Source of the DNA: JBBDWZ01 sp050732575
GTDB taxonomy: Bacteria; Gemmatimonadota; Gemmatimonadetes; Longimicrobiales; RSA9
Length of the DNA stretch: 29,904 nucleotides
Direction of reading: 5' to 3'
Assembly (NCBI GenBank): GCA_050732575.1
Contig: JBOHRF010000031.1
Location: forward strand, 1 to 29,904
The notes under the pieces are model-generated. The model did no database searches and was not told where the DNA came from. It worked only from the letters and a program-made list of their open reading frames with translations. Of this stretch, positions 1 through 8,226 are shown piece after piece; within the stretch, counting starts at the first letter, position 1; every line of letters starts with the position of its first letter. The position numbers and the translations under genes are program-made.

Positions 1-136
1 TGGGCAGGTTCGTCGTCGTCGTCGCCCTTCGTCTCCGATCCGGATGGCGGATTCGATCGGGGCTCGCCGAGCTGTCCAAATCTGCCATTCCGCCCCTGCA
101 TTGCAAGACGCTGGCCGCGCCCGTGCCCACGGGAAT

Positions 137-1534
137 TCAGGTGTTTTCTGTCCTATGAGCCAGGGCATGACGTGCCTGTTCAACCAGGGAGCGGGCCTGC
201 TGCTCGGTTTCGGCCTCGGCAATGATGCGCAGGATAGGCTCGGTGCCCGAGGCGCGCAGGTGGAGCCAGCGCCGCTCGGCAGGCCAGTCCAGCCTCAGCC
301 CATCCTGACGGTCGGCCACCGGTGCGGCAAGTTGTTGTTCGAGCAGGCTGTAGGCCATTTCCAGGGACCCGGCGTTGCGGGGCAGCTTGTCCTTGACGAT
401 CACGTACACCGGCAGGGCCTGGACACGTTCCTGGAACGATTCGCCGCTTTCCAGCAGCACCTGTAGCACGAGCGCAGTGGCTACAGCCGAATCGCGCGTC
501 AGGTGGATGTCGGGCAGAATCACGCCGCCGTTGCCCTCGCCGCCAATCACGGCGCCGATTTCCTGCATCTTGCGCGCGACGTTGATCTCACCAACCGGCG
601 CGCGGTGCAACGTTTGGCCGGCGGCGGCGGCCACATCTTCCAACAGCCGACTGGTTGAGAGATTGGTCACCACCGGTCCCGGACGGTGTTTCAGCACGAG
701 CGCGGCAGCCAGCGCCAGCGTGTAGTCCTCGCCAATGGCTTTGCCGGTGTTGCTGACCAGGGACACGCGATCGGCGTCCGGGTCGGTAGCGATCCCCAGG
801 TCGGCGCGCGATTCACGGACCAGCCGTTCCAGCTCCCCAAGATTGGCCGCAATCGGCTCGGGCTCGCGCGGGAACCACCCATCCGGTTGCATGCCGATGG
901 GCACGACCTCACAGCCCAGCGCATCCAGCAGTGGCAGCAGCAGCACGGAGCCGGCGCCGTGTACACAGTCGAGCGCCACGCGAAAACGCCGCTTGCGCAG
1001 TCCCTCGATATCGAGAAACGGGATGCCAAGAACAGCATCCAGATGGCGCTGCACAGCGCCCGTGTCGGGCGCTACGGCCCCGATCCGGTCCCACCTGGCC
1101 CACTGAATCGATTCCGGCTCCAGGAATTTGCGCATGTGTGCGGCTTCCTGGGCATCGAGGAACATGCCCGAAGCGGACGCCAATTTCAGCGCATTCCATT
1201 CGACCGGGTTGTGGCTGGCGGTTACGACGATGCCGCCATCGGCCTGATGGTGACGGATGGCAAACAACGCGGTGGGTGTTGGCGCCAGACCAATTTCGAT
1301 GACATCGCAGCCCACCGACTGCAGTCCCGCAATGGCGGCGCGTACGAACATCGGGCCCGACGTGCGGGAATCACGCCCGATCACCACGCGCGCTCGCCGG
1401 CCAGCGCGGTCATTCAGGTACGCACCAAAGGCGAGCGCGAAATGGGTCACCACTTCGGGCGTCAGGGCTTCACCCACGCGGCCACGAACGCCGGAAACAC
1501 TGACCATCAGGTCAGCGGGGATTTGGTACGGCAT
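137..1534 (-). CDS. glmM: Phosphoglucosamine mutase / phosphomannomutase family protein
   Basis: This is an alpha-D-phosphohexomutase, which interconverts hexose 6- and 1-phosphates; GlmM makes glucosamine-1-phosphate for cell-wall precursors. Counting from the chosen start (465 aa), the phosphoserine loop TASHNP has its catalytic Ser at about residue 107. The metal loop ATDPDADR lies mid-protein, and the C-terminal phosphate-binding RASGTEP is present, so all family signatures are intact. I chose the ATG at 1534 because GGAG lies 6 nt upstream and the family N terminus (MPYQIPADL) begins there. A longer open frame runs up to 1654 but reads an Arg/Ser-rich repeat that looks non-coding. The N-terminal motif is SVSGVRG rather than the usual GTDGIRG of GlmM. 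Substrate choice between GlcN, Glc and Man phosphates therefore cannot be fixed from sequence, and the symbol is tentative. Confidence 0.85.
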   Translation of the reverse strand: MPYQIPADLMVSVSGVRGRVGEALTPEVVTHFALAFGAYLNDRAGRRARVVIGRDSRTSGPMFVRAAIAGLQSVGCDVIEIGLAPTPTALFAIRHHQADGGIVVTASHNPVEWNALKLASASGMFLDAQEAAHMRKFLEPESIQWARWDRIGAVAPDTGAVQRHLDAVLGIPFLDIEGLRKRRFRVALDCVHGAGSVLLLPLLDALGCEVVPIGMQPDGWFPREPEPIAANLGELERLVRESRADLGIATDPDADRVSLVSNTGKAIGEDYTLALAAALVLKHRPGPVVTNLSTSRLLEDVAAAAGQTLHRAPVGEINVARKMQEIGAVIGGEGNGGVILPDIHLTRDSAVATALVLQVLLESGESFQERVQALPVYVIVKDKLPRNAGSLEMAYSLLEQQLAAPVADRQDGLRLDWPAERRWLHLRASGTEPILRIIAEAETEQQARSLVEQARHALAHRTENT

Positions 1535-1550
1535 TGTTGCTCCAGTCTTG

Positions 1551-1630
1551 ATCACGTTCTCGCTCACGTTTTCGCTAACGTTCACGAACGGCAACGGCCG
1601 AGAGCGTGAACGAGAACGTGAACGAATTCC
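1551..1630. repeat. Imperfect ACGTTC-type hexamer repeat, partly inverted
   Basis: The spacer between the mutase and the upstream hydrolase gene is filled with near-repeats of cgttca/cgttct and their complements (gaacgtgaacg). The two arms face each other around a GC-rich centre near 1591-1606, so the RNA could fold into an imperfect hairpin. It may be a terminator, a 5'-UTR structure for the mutase, or simple-sequence expansion. A related stretch lies on the other side of the hydrolase gene, at 2491-2535. Confidence 0.45.
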
Positions 1631-1687
1631 ACCATCGGCAAGTCGGACGCACACAAAGTATCCGCTCTGTCCGGGCGCGACGAGTGG

Positions 1688-2488
1688 TTACAGGTATTGC
1701 GTCAGCAGGGCGTGCAGCGCGTCGGGGTTGTCAGCATTCACCCAATGACCGCCAGCAACTTCGTGGTAGTACACACGTCCGTTTTGCCGGGCGCACTGGC
1801 GAATACGCTCGCTGGCGGCAGGGCTCAGCACACTGCTCTCCCTGGCCTTTACAACATGGAGCTCCGCCTGGGGTGGAGGATGTTCGATCACATCCCAGAG
1901 CTCGGTATCGAAGAAGCTGCGCAGCAACTCTTTCATGGCGGCAAGGTCGAAGCGCCAGCGGTACCCGTGAGCCGAGCGCTCCAGGTTGGTGGCCATCCAC
2001 TGTCCAATCGACACGCCAATGCCATGCTCGCTCAGATACGCAACCAGATCCTGACGCGCATCGAATGGCTCAGGCGCATCACGTACCAGCTGCAACATTT
2101 CCCAGGCTGTCCCTCGGGGCGGACCCGCATCTGGTGTGGAATCGATGAGCCAGAGTTGGCGCAATGCCTCACCGTGCTCGCGCGCGTACATCAGTGCGAC
2201 TTTGCCGCCAAACGAATGACCAAGCAAGCCGGCTGGCGTTTCGCGCAGCTGCTGCGCCAACTCATGGAGATCGCCCGCCGCGGCCTGCAACGTATGCGGC
2301 GATGAAAAGCCCTGTGATGCACCGTGCTGGCGCAGGTCGATCAACCGTGCACCCCAGCCCGGACGGTCACGCACCAAGCGCCGGGCCACACTCGCCCAGT
2401 TGCGGCCTGCCCCGAAGATGCCATGGAGAACGTAGAGGACCTTATCCGGTCGGTCGGCTGCGAAGACGGGCTCGTGGTGGATCGGCAT
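1688..2488 (-). CDS. Alpha/beta-fold hydrolase (esterase-like)
   Basis: This 266-residue single-domain alpha/beta hydrolase resembles small bacterial esterases of the YbfF type. The oxyanion-hole segment VLHGIFGAG is at about residues 20-28 and the nucleophile elbow GHSFGG places Ser at about residue 92. A Asp-containing WLIDS strand and a C-terminal GGHWVNADNP with the catalytic His complete the triad. There is no signal peptide, so it is probably cytoplasmic. It is transcribed in the same direction as the mutase, with about 150 bp between them, and divergently from the propeller gene. The substrate cannot be read from the sequence. Confidence 0.85.
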   Translation of the reverse strand: MPIHHEPVFAADRPDKVLYVLHGIFGAGRNWASVARRLVRDRPGWGARLIDLRQHGASQGFSSPHTLQAAAGDLHELAQQLRETPAGLLGHSFGGKVALMYAREHGEALRQLWLIDSTPDAGPPRGTAWEMLQLVRDAPEPFDARQDLVAYLSEHGIGVSIGQWMATNLERSAHGYRWRFDLAAMKELLRSFFDTELWDVIEHPPPQAELHVVKARESSVLSPAASERIRQCARQNGRVYYHEVAGGHWVNADNPDALHALLTQYL

Positions 2489-2490
2489 GT

Positions 2491-2535
2491 TAACGGATGT
2501 TACGAACGTTTACGTTCACGTTCAACGTCAATGTC
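2491..2535. repeat. Short ACGTTC-type repeat in the divergent promoter region
   Basis: The 116-bp divergent interval between the hydrolase and the propeller gene holds several copies of acgtt(c/t)a/acgaacg. They resemble the larger repeat at 1551-1630 on the other side of the hydrolase gene. No clear -35/-10 pair is visible. Binding sites for a regulator are possible, but nothing in the sequence proves it. Confidence 0.3.
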
Positions 2536-2604
2536 TGTTCAATCCGTTCTAAACCTCAACCGACCTGAACTCGTCGCTTTGGGCACACCAATCGGGAGCC
2601 GTAG

Positions 2605-3741
2605 ATGCGTGGAATTCTCACTGGCCTGACCCTCCTGTTCTTCAGCCATGCGCGGGCGGATGGCCAGGCCAGCGCAATCTGGACGCTGTCGGCCAGACCG
2701 CTGGTCGAGATTGGCACCGTGGAAGGTGATGCCAATCACGAACTCTTTGATGCGCGCAGCTCGGTGCGCTTGCTCGATGGTCGAATCGTGGTATTGAACG
2801 CCGGTTCGGCCGAGCTGCGCTTCTTCGATGCACAGGGCAAGTTCCTGTTCAAGACGGGAGCGCGCGGTGGTGGTCCTGGTGAATACATGCAGCCGGCGCG
2901 GCTGTACTACACGCATCGCGACTCGCTCATCGTCTTTGATCAGGGCAACGAGCGGGAATCACACCTGGACACGCAGGGCCGCTTCATCAATGGAGTGGAT
3001 GGCGCGCCCGTGAAGGAGGATCCGTTCCGGCGAGATACCTGGCTCTACGGCCGCATGTTCGTGGACGGCCCGGCCCTGGCCGCAGAACGCGATCGCATCA
3101 AACCTGCGCTGGACCTTTTGCCTTCACTCCCCGCGCCCGGCGACTATCGCTACGTCAAAGTCGATCCCGGGCATCGCCTCTGGGTGCGGGAGAATGCGGG
3201 CGCAGGGACGCGCGCCGCGCTGCAACGCTGGACTGTTTACACCGCGCGCGGTCAAGCACTGGCCACGGTGGATACGCCGGCCGGCTTCGAGATCCAGCAA
3301 ATTGGTCCGGACTTCCTGCTGGGCCGCGTGCGCGATGCGATGGATGTCGAATACATCCGACTCTACGGATTGACCACATCGGGCGCGCCTCCAGCTCGCG
3401 CGTATTTCACGCCTGCCAGCGCACGACAATACCCAGCGCCGCCGGCGCCATCGCAACTTCCACCTCCCGTGTATGTCGCGCTCACGGGCTTCGTGCGCAT
3501 GCTGGCCGGACAGCAGGAGATCCATTACTCGAAGAAAGGCGCATACACGTCCGATCTGACACAATTGACATTGCCTGATGACAAGAACATCACACCACAC
3601 ATTCTGTCCGCCAGCAATCGCGGCTGGGCCGTGCTGGTCATCCATCGCGATGCCGACGCGTTATGCGCCATGGCCATGGGTTCGGTACCGGTGGGCTGGT
3701 CGCCGGGCCGCGCCATCTGCGGCGAGGCAAGTCGCCGCTAA
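2605..3741 (+). CDS. Exported 6-bladed beta-propeller protein with pseudopilin-like C-terminal segment
   Basis: The protein has 378 residues. An N-terminal hydrophobic stretch (about residues 3-13) followed by Ala-rich sequence resembles a Sec signal peptide, so it is probably exported. Residues from about 25 to 270 contain propeller-like blades, such as VRLLDGRIVVLNAGSAELR and FFDAQGKFLFKTGARGGGPGE. The GGGPGE turn is common in 6-bladed beta-propeller proteins of Gemmatimonadota. The last 90 or so residues change character: VRMLAGQQEIHYSKKGAY followed by TSDLTQL resembles the soluble part of a type IV pilin-like protein. Function is unknown. It is divergent from the hydrolase and lies 63 bp before the PLP-enzyme gene. 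Confidence 0.7.
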   Translation: MRGILTGLTLLFFSHARADGQASAIWTLSARPLVEIGTVEGDANHELFDARSSVRLLDGRIVVLNAGSAELRFFDAQGKFLFKTGARGGGPGEYMQPARLYYTHRDSLIVFDQGNERESHLDTQGRFINGVDGAPVKEDPFRRDTWLYGRMFVDGPALAAERDRIKPALDLLPSLPAPGDYRYVKVDPGHRLWVRENAGAGTRAALQRWTVYTARGQALATVDTPAGFEIQQIGPDFLLGRVRDAMDVEYIRLYGLTTSGAPPARAYFTPASARQYPAPPAPSQLPPPVYVALTGFVRMLAGQQEIHYSKKGAYTSDLTQLTLPDDKNITPHILSASNRGWAVLVIHRDADALCAMAMGSVPVGWSPGRAICGEASRR

Positions 3742-3804
3742 CTGACTGGCCCGTGCTCCGTAACCGCCCTAGCTTTGGTCGGATTCGACCCGCTTGGGAG
3801 TTAC

Positions 3805-4956
3805 ATGAGCGAGCATCTGCGTTTCGGAACACTGGCCGTGCACGCCGGGCAGCACCCCGATGAAGTCACGGGCGCCATCATGCCGCCCATCTATCAAACT
3901 GCGACTTACGTGCAGCCCAAACTCGGTGAGCCCAAACGCGGCTACGAGTATGCGCGCGTGCAGAACCCCACGCGCGAGGCCATGGAGGCCAATATCGCGG
4001 CTCTCGAGGGCGGTGCCCACGGCATGGCCTTCGCCAGCGGCATGGCCGCCATCGAAACCATGGTCAAGAGACTTTCCTCGGGCGACCATGTGATCTACGA
4101 GGAAAACGTGTATGGCGGCACGCACCGCATGTTCGTACAAGTGCTGGCCCGCTTCGGCCTGCAATTCACGGCCCTGGACTGTCGTGATCTCGATGCCGTA
4201 CGCGACGCCATCCGGCCCAATACCAAATTGATCCATGTGGAGACGCCCACCAATCCCATGATGCGCGTCTCCGACCTGCGCGCGCTCGTCCAGCTGGCCC
4301 ACGAGCGCGACATCATGGTGGCCGTGGACAATACGTTTGCCTCGCCTTACAACCAGCGGCCACTGGACCTGGGCGCCGATATGGTCGTGCACTCGAGCAC
4401 CAAGTATTTGAACGGCCACTCCGATGTGATCGGCGGCATTGTCGTGACCAGCAACGAACAAGTCGCCCAGGATCTGCGCTTCCTGCAGAAAGCCGCGGGC
4501 GCCGTCCCCGGTCCCTGGGATGCCTGGCTGGTCCTGCGCGGAACCAAGACGCTGCATGTGCGTATGGAAGCACACAACCGGAATGGTCAGCGTGTTGCCG
4601 AGTTCCTGCAGCAACATGCGCGTGTGGAAGCCGTGCACTATCCAGGGTTGCCATCACATCCGGAATACGAATTGGCGAAATGTCAGATGCGCGGCTTCAC
4701 CGGTATGGTCTCGTTCGAGCTGGGCTCGCTCGAGCGCGCCACCCGCGTAGCGCAAGCCACCCGTCTCTTTGCCCTGGCCGAAAGCCTGGGAGGCGTCGAG
4801 AGCCTGATCGGACACCCCGCCATCATGACGCATGCATCGGTGCCCAAAGAGATGCGCGAGCGGATGGGCGTATCAGACGGGTTGCTGCGATTGTCGGTCG
4901 GAATTGAGGATGTTGAAGACTTGATAGAAGATTTGGATACGGCATTGAAAGGATAA
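3805..4956 (+). CDS. Cystathionine gamma-synthase/beta-lyase family PLP enzyme
   Basis: This 383-residue cytoplasmic enzyme belongs to the Cys/Met-metabolism PLP family (trans-sulfuration or O-acyl-homoserine sulfhydrylation). Key residues are visible: the phosphate-binding YARVQNPT (about 49-56), ASGMAAIE (77-84), the cofactor-ring Asp in VAVDNTFASP (about 175), and the Schiff-base Lys in HSSTKYLNGHSD (about 200). The C-terminal SLGGVESL and HPAIMTHA loops are typical. I chose the ATG at 3805, preceded by TGGGAG, because the family N terminus (FGTLAVHAG) starts just after it. An in-frame start at 3775 would add ten unrelated residues. Synthase, beta-lyase and gamma-lyase activities cannot be told apart by eye. 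Confidence 0.9.
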   Translation: MSEHLRFGTLAVHAGQHPDEVTGAIMPPIYQTATYVQPKLGEPKRGYEYARVQNPTREAMEANIAALEGGAHGMAFASGMAAIETMVKRLSSGDHVIYEENVYGGTHRMFVQVLARFGLQFTALDCRDLDAVRDAIRPNTKLIHVETPTNPMMRVSDLRALVQLAHERDIMVAVDNTFASPYNQRPLDLGADMVVHSSTKYLNGHSDVIGGIVVTSNEQVAQDLRFLQKAAGAVPGPWDAWLVLRGTKTLHVRMEAHNRNGQRVAEFLQQHARVEAVHYPGLPSHPEYELAKCQMRGFTGMVSFELGSLERATRVAQATRLFALAESLGGVESLIGHPAIMTHASVPKEMRERMGVSDGLLRLSVGIEDVEDLIEDLDTALKG

Positions 4957-5045
4957 CGGATGCACGGACGAGCGTTCATCCGTTGCTTTGAAACCGCAGG
5001 CCCACTGAACAACGTACATTACGATAAACCACACCAGGAGCCCCC

Positions 5046-6020
5046 ATGGCCGACCAGCTAAAAACCAAGCGCATCCTTCGCGACATCGATCCAAGCGCCT
5101 GGGAGCATCCTGCCGATCGCGCAGCCTTGCAAGCGCTGCGCAAGATCCCGGGCTTTGATGAAGTCCTGAAAAAGCTGTTCGGCTTGTTCGGTGAGAAACC
5201 CATCCGGCTTGCTTTCCAGGCGAATGCCGTGCGGGTCGGTCCCAACCAGTTCCCCAGGCTTTACACTCGGTACCAGGAAGTGCTGCAAACGCTGGATGCG
5301 CCCGGCACCTACGAGCTGTTCGTATCCCAGACGCCCATGGTGAACGCGGGCGCGTACGGCATGAACAAGCCGTTCATCGTATTGAACTCCGGTTCTCTGG
5401 TATTGCTCGACGAAGACGAGCTGACCTTCCTGCTCGGTCACGAGGTCGGACACATTCTGTCCGGCCATGTGCTGTATCGCACCATGACCGTGTTGCTGCT
5501 GCAGCTGGCACAGCTCGGCTTCCCCATTGTTGGGCTGGCCGCACGCGCCGTGCTCATGGGCCTGCTCGAGTGGCAGCGCAAGGCCGAGTTGTCCTCCGAT
5601 CGCGTGGGTCTGCTGGCCGTCCAACATCCCGAGGCCTCGCTGCGCTCGTTCCTCAAGCTGGCCGGCGGCGGCAACGTCAATGAAACCAGCCTGCCCGAAT
5701 TCCTGAAGCAAGCCGATGAGTATCGGCAGAGCGGTGACATTGCCGACATCGTGTTCAAGGTGCTGAACCTGCTGGGCACCACCCACCCCTTCCACGTCCT
5801 GCGTGCGGCCGAGCTGCGCGACTGGATCGAGGCCGGTGAGTACGATCGTCTGCTGCGTGGTGAGTACCGTCGCCGCAGCGAAGCCGCGCCGCCCTGGATG
5901 GAAGACCTGGCCGCGGCCGCCAAGCAGTACAAGGACGATGCGGCCCACGTGAAAGAGCAGTTAGGCGACGCCGTGCGCCGTGTGCGCGAGGCGTTTGCCG
6001 AAGGCTTCCGCGGAAGATAG
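5046..6020 (+). CDS. M48-family zinc metalloprotease
   Basis: This 324-residue protein has the M48 peptidase signature GHEVGHILSGH. The two zinc-binding histidines and catalytic Glu lie at about residues 132-136, and the third ligand is probably the Glu of AELSSDRVG (about 181). A hydrophobic segment between these motifs (about 147-173) may be membrane-associated, as in other M48 proteins, but there is no N-terminal signal peptide. CAGGAG sits just upstream of the ATG. The C-terminal tail (about 275-324) is charged and probably helical. The substrate is unknown; the family includes HtpX-like quality-control proteases. Confidence 0.85.
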   Translation: MADQLKTKRILRDIDPSAWEHPADRAALQALRKIPGFDEVLKKLFGLFGEKPIRLAFQANAVRVGPNQFPRLYTRYQEVLQTLDAPGTYELFVSQTPMVNAGAYGMNKPFIVLNSGSLVLLDEDELTFLLGHEVGHILSGHVLYRTMTVLLLQLAQLGFPIVGLAARAVLMGLLEWQRKAELSSDRVGLLAVQHPEASLRSFLKLAGGGNVNETSLPEFLKQADEYRQSGDIADIVFKVLNLLGTTHPFHVLRAAELRDWIEAGEYDRLLRGEYRRRSEAAPPWMEDLAAAAKQYKDDAAHVKEQLGDAVRRVREAFAEGFRGR

Positions 6021-6041
6021 TTTCCCGCCTTCGTGTTTTGT

Positions 6042-6072
6042 TCGGGGCGTCTGCTGTGAGGCAGCGCCCCGA
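6042..6072 (+). terminator. Perfect-stem hairpin between the M48 protease gene and purD
   Basis: TCGGGGCG (6042-6049) pairs exactly with CGCCCCGA (6065-6072). Inside it CTGC (6051-6054) pairs with GCAG (6061-6064), leaving a 6-nt loop and a single bulged T. This makes a very stable stem in the 79-bp gap. No T-run follows, so it is either a terminator without a U-tract or an RNA structure in the purD 5' leader. Confidence 0.45.
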
Positions 6073-6099
6073 CTCATCACTCGTCCATCGTCCTTCGTC

Positions 6100-7389
6100 A
6101 TGATGAAAGTCTTAGTGGTCGGCAACGGCGGGCGTGAGCACGCCCTGCTCTGGAAGCTCCGCCGCGATGCACCTGCAGCCGAGTTGTTCATCACGCGCGG
6201 TAATGGTGGCACGCGCGGGCTGGCCACTTCTCTGCCGCTGGACCCGGGAGAGGGACCGGCGCTGGCCGGCTGGGCTCAGGCCAATAACGTCTCGTTGACC
6301 ATTGTGGGTCCGGAAGCGCCGCTGGCCGAAGGCATCGTCGATCTCTTCACGCGTGAGGGCCTGCCCATCTTCGGTCCCACGCGAGATGCCACGGCCATTG
6401 AATCATCAAAGGCATTCGCCAAGAAACTGATGCAGGACGCGGGCGTCCCTACGGCAGCTTACCAGAGTTTTACCGACGTCGAGGCCGCCGAGCGCTACAT
6501 CCGCGAGCGTGGCGCACCCATTGTCGTGAAGGCATCCGGCCTGGCAGCCGGCAAGGGCGCTGTTGTCTGTGCCAGCGTCGATGAAGCCATCGCAATAACG
6601 CGCGCCTTCCTCACTGGACACAGTTTAGGCGGCGCGGGCGCCGAGATTGTGGTAGAAGAATTCATGACGGGCGAGGAGCTGTCCGTCCTGGCGCTGACCG
6701 ATGGCGAACACGCCGTGCCGCTCGTGCCTGCGCAGGATCACAAACGACTGGGCGAGGGTGATACCGGCCCCAACACGGGCGGTATGGGCGCGTACGCGCC
6801 CGTCTCCATCGCGACACCCGAGCTATTGCAGCGGGTCCAGCAGGAAATCCTGCTGCCCACGCTGGCCGCCCTGCGCGCGCGCAAGCGAACCTTCCGCGGC
6901 GTGCTCTATGCCGGACTCATGATTACGGAGAGCGGACCCAGGGTCGTGGAATTCAACGCCCGTTTCGGTGATCCTGAAACTGAAGTCGTGTTGCCGCTGC
7001 TCGATTCCAATTTACTGGAGTTGATGCAAGCGATTGCACGCGGGGATTCAATGCGAGGGGTAACGGTCGCGCAGCGCAATGCTGTCGCACTCACTACGGT
7101 CCTGGCCTCGGCCGGCTATCCGGATTCACCCGAAAAAGGCAAAGTTGTCAGAGTGCCCCCTGCGCTTGAAGCGGCCGATGATCTTCTGCTCTTCCATGCC
7201 GGCACAAAGCCCGATGGCGATCGCGTGCTGACCGCGGGCGGCCGTGTGTTAGCCGTTACGGCCGTGGCGCCCACACTACCGCAGGCCGCCGAGCGTAGTC
7301 GAGCTGCAGCCGAAGCCATCACGTTCGACGGTAAGCAATACCGGCGTGATATTGGCTGGCGCGAGTTGGCGCGGCTGGAAAAACCGTAA
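6100..7389 (+). CDS. purD: Phosphoribosylamine-glycine ligase (GAR synthetase)
   Basis: PurD joins glycine to phosphoribosylamine with ATP in de novo purine synthesis. The N-terminal motif KVLVVGNGGREHAL is diagnostic. The ATP-grasp region follows, with VKASGLAAGKGAVV, DHKRLGEGDTGPNTGGMGAY and the metal-binding VEFNARFGDPETEVVLPLL, and then the C-terminal PurD domain. The length (about 429 aa) is normal. The start is ATG 6100 or the adjacent ATG 6103. The frame is open further upstream but that part shows no family similarity. It stands alone here, not in a pur operon, 15 bp before mutM. Confidence 0.96.
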   Translation: MMKVLVVGNGGREHALLWKLRRDAPAAELFITRGNGGTRGLATSLPLDPGEGPALAGWAQANNVSLTIVGPEAPLAEGIVDLFTREGLPIFGPTRDATAIESSKAFAKKLMQDAGVPTAAYQSFTDVEAAERYIRERGAPIVVKASGLAAGKGAVVCASVDEAIAITRAFLTGHSLGGAGAEIVVEEFMTGEELSVLALTDGEHAVPLVPAQDHKRLGEGDTGPNTGGMGAYAPVSIATPELLQRVQQEILLPTLAALRARKRTFRGVLYAGLMITESGPRVVEFNARFGDPETEVVLPLLDSNLLELMQAIARGDSMRGVTVAQRNAVALTTVLASAGYPDSPEKGKVVRVPPALEAADDLLLFHAGTKPDGDRVLTAGGRVLAVTAVAPTLPQAAERSRAAAEAITFDGKQYRRDIGWRELARLEKP

Positions 7390-7404
7390 GGGAAAAACGA
7401 AAGA

Positions 7405-8226
7405 ATGCCGGAGCTGCCTGAGGTCGAGACTATTGTGCGCGATCTGCGCGCGCGCATTCCGGGGAGCACGATCCGCAAGGTCAGCGTCACACGTCCCGAC
7501 ATTCTTGCCTCCGGCACCGCGGCCACGTTCCAGCGGCGCCTGCGCGGCCGGCGCATCGAGCGTGTGGAGCGGCGCGCCAAGAGCATCGTGCTTCAGCTGG
7601 ATGATACGAGCACGCTGGCGGTGAGCCTGGGAATGACGGGACGCCTGGTTGCAGCCGAAGCGAAACGCGCGAGCGAGCTGCGCCATGTTGCCGTGCGCTT
7701 CGACCTCGATGATGGACGTGCGCTACTGTACGACGACGCACGTCGTTTTGGCCGGCTCCAACACTTTCCACCTGGTTATTGGCAGCACCGCGATAGCCAG
7801 TTTGGCCTGGAGCCGCTTTCCGAGGATTTCACAGCCGCGCGCCTGTTCGAGCTGACCCGGCGCTCCCGCTCGCCCATGCGCAACTGGCTGCTCGACCCTT
7901 ATCGCGTGGCCGGTGTGGGCAACATCTACGCAAACGAAGCTTTGTTCCGCGCACGCGTGCGGCCCACGCGCCGTGCGCACAAGATCACGCGCGCGGAGAG
8001 CGTGCTGCTACACGATGCACTGCGTGCCGTGCTGCAACAAGCCATCGACCGGCGCGGCACTACCCTGAACAACTACCGCGATGCCAGCGGTGAGGAAGGC
8101 GATTATTACGCGCAGCTGCAGGTGTATGGTCGTGAGGCTGAGCCCTGCGTTCGCTGCCGTACTCCTATCAAACGCATCGTGCTGAGCAACCGATCGGCCT
8201 ACTACTGTCCAAAATGCCAACGCTGA
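7405..8226 (+). CDS. mutM: Formamidopyrimidine-DNA glycosylase
   Basis: Fpg/MutM removes oxidised purines such as 8-oxoguanine and cuts the backbone. The mature N terminus PELPEVETIVRDL supplies the catalytic Pro and Glu. The lysine of RRAKSIVLQL (about residue 58), the helix-two-turn-helix VAGVGNIYANEALF and the C-terminal zinc finger (CVRCRTPIKR, then YYCPKC) are all present. At 273 residues the length is standard. The last codons overlap the start of the GIY-YIG gene by 13 bp, so the two repair-related genes are probably co-transcribed and translationally linked. Confidence 0.96.
   Translation: MPELPEVETIVRDLRARIPGSTIRKVSVTRPDILASGTAATFQRRLRGRRIERVERRAKSIVLQLDDTSTLAVSLGMTGRLVAAEAKRASELRHVAVRFDLDDGRALLYDDARRFGRLQHFPPGYWQHRDSQFGLEPLSEDFTAARLFELTRRSRSPMRNWLLDPYRVAGVGNIYANEALFRARVRPTRRAHKITRAESVLLHDALRAVLQQAIDRRGTTLNNYRDASGEEGDYYAQLQVYGREAEPCVRCRTPIKRIVLSNRSAYYCPKCQR

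Noticed and set aside
1..136. Start of another gene at the left edge
   Set aside because: A short CGT repeat and fragmentary frames are present, but no frame can be supported as coding in so little sequence.
686..1609. Plus-strand frame of 307 codons opposite the mutase
   Set aside because: Antisense shadow of an intact, motif-complete enzyme.
1535..1654. N-terminal Arg/Ser-rich extension of the mutase
   Set aside because: It is the translation of an intergenic hexamer repeat; the Shine-Dalgarno and family similarity place the start at 1534.
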